Below, one piece after another: positions 20,423-22,065 of a stretch of 22,065 nucleotides of DNA. The DNA is from an uncultured Caryophanales bacterium (GTDB lineage Bacteria > Bacillota_I > Bacilli_A > RFN20 > CAG-826). The position numbers and the translations under genes were made by a program. Within the stretch, counting starts at the first letter, position 1; every line of letters begins with the position of its first letter. The notes under the pieces are model-generated. The model saw only the letters and a program-made list of their open reading frames with translations, made no database searches and was not told the origin of the DNA. The stretch covers positions 1 to 22,065 of the forward strand of contig CAMGZN010000005.1 of NCBI GenBank assembly GCA_946183335.1. Direction: 5' to 3'.

Positions 20423-22065
20423 ATGGCATATAAAGCACTTTATCGAACATATCGTCCGCAAACCTTTGAAGAGGTTGCTGGGCAAAAACATATTGTCAAA
20501 ACTCTCAAGAACGCTTTAGCAACAAACAAGATTGCTCATGCGTATCTTTTCTGTGGCCCTAGAGGAACTGGAAAAACAACAATGGCCAAGCTTTTTGCGA
20601 AAGCTCTCAACTGCCAAGAAGGTATCGGACACATCTGCAACAAATGCTCAGATTGTGTCGAAATCACGAACGGTAGTCATCCAGATGTCATTGAAATTGA
20701 CGCAGCGTCAAATAATGGTGTTGAACAAGTTCGTGATTTAATTGACAAAGTCAACTACCTTCCAATTGAAGGAAAATACAAAGTTTATATTATCGACGAA
20801 GTGCATATGATGACGACAAGTGCTTTTAACGCTCTTCTTAAAACAATCGAAGAACCACCAGCACATGTCATCTTCATTTTAGCCACAACTGAACCACACA
20901 ATATTCTTCCGACCATTCTTTCTAGATGTCAAAGATATGACTTTACAAAAGTAAGTGATGCCGACATTGAAGAAAGAATCGTCGAGATCTTAGAAAAAGA
21001 AAATATCGCGTACGATCAAGACGCTGTACGCGCAATTATTGCGCTTGCTGATGGAGGTGTGCGTGATGCATTAAGTATTCTTGATCAGGTTTTAGCCTAT
21101 TCAGGAAATACTTTAAATGTTGAAGATGTCTATTCTTTATTTGGATTAGCCAGTAAAGAAGACAAAATTGGATTTATTAAGTTCATTGCGAACGGTGATG
21201 TAACTCGTGCATTGGCTCGAATTAACGCTTTTGCTGAGGGTGGCGTTGATTTAAAACGATTAACCGCTGAATTATTAGAGATTCTCAAGGATGTTTTAAT
21301 TCTCAAGAAGACAAAATCTGAAGATGAATTAACAGTTTTAAGTGAAGAAGAGGCTGAAGATCTCTCCGCCGCACTCTCAATGAAACAAGTAAACGAAATG
21401 ATTGGCGCATTCCTTCGTGCACAAATTGATTTTAAGACTGCTCCAAACGTCAAAACGATGTTTGATATCGTGGTTTTAAGGCTTTGTACCGAAGGCAGCG
21501 AAGAAAAAGCTGAACCAGCGAAAATCATTGAAAAAGTGGCACCTCAAAAAGTTTCCGAAAAACAAGAAAATGTTCAAGAATTGCAAGAAATTCGTGTGCA
21601 AAAACCTGTTGAACCACCTGTAATCGAGAAAAAACCTCAACCTGTTCCAGAAACAGTTAAAAAAGAACCAAAAGTTGAAGCAAAACCAGCTGAAGCGCCA
21701 GTGGTCGAAGAAGTAAAAGTTGAAGAACAAAAAGCTGCTCCAGATTGGCTGTTTGAAGACGATTCCAAAGAGAAAAAAGTCGTTGAAACTGAGGGAGATC
21801 GTTACGAACTTCAAGACGACATGATGATTAAACTCATGGTCACTGGTGATAAGGAATTAAGAAAGTCACTAAGTGCTCGTTGGAGAGAGCTTGATAGTTA
21901 TCTTGGCCATCCAACATTAGGTGATATTGTCGCTTTAATTAAAGATGGAAAAATTACATTAACAGAAAAATCAGAATCTATTTTAATAACAATATTAGGA
22001 CTACTTTCTCCTTTTGGAATAGTAATAATATTTTTTATTTTCTGGTTTATATTAATGAATAGACA
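20423..22065 (+). CDS. dnaX: DNA polymerase III subunit tau/gamma (DnaX), partial, with anomalous 3' end
   Basis: The frame is open from ATG 20423 to the window edge (547 codons). This clamp-loader ATPase has MAYKALYRTYRPQTF, Walker A GPRGTGKTT (residues 45-53), a four-cysteine zinc site (C64, C72, C75, C78), VYIIDEVHMM and the SRCQRYDF sensor region. A Pro/Glu/Lys-rich linker (about 355-450) follows. The tau-specific C-terminal domain then begins (DDMMIKLMVTGDKELRKSLS to ALIKDGKITL). From about residue 520 the sequence becomes a hydrophobic membrane-type segment (LLSPFGIVIIFFIFWFILMN), not expected in DnaX and with different codon use. Several A6 runs in the linker could allow gamma-form slippage, but none has a convincing frameshift context. 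Confidence 0.9.
   Translation, partial: MAYKALYRTYRPQTFEEVAGQKHIVKTLKNALATNKIAHAYLFCGPRGTGKTTMAKLFAKALNCQEGIGHICNKCSDCVEITNGSHPDVIEIDAASNNGVEQVRDLIDKVNYLPIEGKYKVYIIDEVHMMTTSAFNALLKTIEEPPAHVIFILATTEPHNILPTILSRCQRYDFTKVSDADIEERIVEILEKENIAYDQDAVRAIIALADGGVRDALSILDQVLAYSGNTLNVEDVYSLFGLASKEDKIGFIKFIANGDVTRALARINAFAEGGVDLKRLTAELLEILKDVLILKKTKSEDELTVLSEEEAEDLSAALSMKQVNEMIGAFLRAQIDFKTAPNVKTMFDIVVLRLCTEGSEEKAEPAKIIEKVAPQKVSEKQENVQELQEIRVQKPVEPPVIEKKPQPVPETVKKEPKVEAKPAEAPVVEEVKVEEQKAAPDWLFEDDSKEKKVVETEGDRYELQDDMMIKLMVTGDKELRKSLSARWRELDSYLGHPTLGDIVALIKDGKITLTEKSESILITILGLLSPFGIVIIFFIFWFILMNR

Noticed and set aside
21600..21790. Programmed -1 frameshift in dnaX producing gamma
   Set aside because: A6 runs occur in the linker, but none has the E. 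coli-type heptamer with an evident stem-loop and internal Shine-Dalgarno; it cannot be supported.
1..22065. CRISPR array, prophage, rRNA genes or intact insertion sequence
   Set aside because: No regularly spaced repeats, phage structural genes, rRNA segments or complete transposase genes were seen on either strand.

Overview
The window looks like a chromosomal segment of a low-GC Firmicute or Tenericute-type bacterium, probably an uncultured gut member of the Bacilli. TGA is used as a stop, for example ending the Y-family polymerase at 7006-7008. RF1 and RF2 genes are both present, so this is not a TGA=Trp mycoplasma. Gene order is Firmicute-like: prfA-prmC-tsaC-rpiB, then comFA-comFC-secA-prfB. 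Most genes run on the minus strand.

Layout. 1-640 holds the start of a HigB/RelE-type toxin gene with its own promoter, a compact structured small RNA with its own promoter and terminator, a decayed small membrane-protein reading frame, and a roughly 200-nt nested inverted-repeat RNA candidate. 642-2848 is a three-gene operon on the minus strand: a small SipW-dependent (TasA/camelysin-like) surface protein, a SipW-type signal peptidase, and a second SipW-dependent surface protein with a BspA-like C-terminus. A hairpin-rich 5' leader and an AAGTGCA inverted repeat lie upstream. 3168-3240 is tRNA-Ala(CGC). 3272-5665 is rmuC plus an unrecognised polytopic membrane protein. 5764-7322 is a Y-family polymerase with its YolD-like partner. 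7369-8595 is an M29 aminopeptidase, and 8691-9341 a DUF308/HdeD-like membrane protein.

9397-15205 is a secretion, termination and repair operon, secA-prfB-uvrB-secG. The first two junctions are TAATG overlaps, and prfB carries an intact programmed +1 frameshift. comFC and comFA follow at 15284-17045 (DNA uptake). At 17111-17212 there is a 9-codon reading frame with a near-perfect Shine-Dalgarno, next to GC-rich hairpins that may be a mobile-element scar. rpiB, tsaC, prmC and prfA fill 17298-20247. dnaX runs out of the window from 20423.

Items most worth following up: (i) the last ~75 bases of dnaX switch abruptly to a very AT-rich membrane-segment sequence with different codon use; (ii) the small pseudoknot-capable RNA at 160-248; (iii) the larger folded element at 420-615; (iv) several genes whose -10 box lies directly against the start codon with no Shine-Dalgarno, suggesting leaderless mRNAs; (v) the SipW operon, whose two substrates share a WQFNKS motif. 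I found no CRISPR array, rRNA, intact insertion sequence or prophage, and no clearly new multi-gene defence system.
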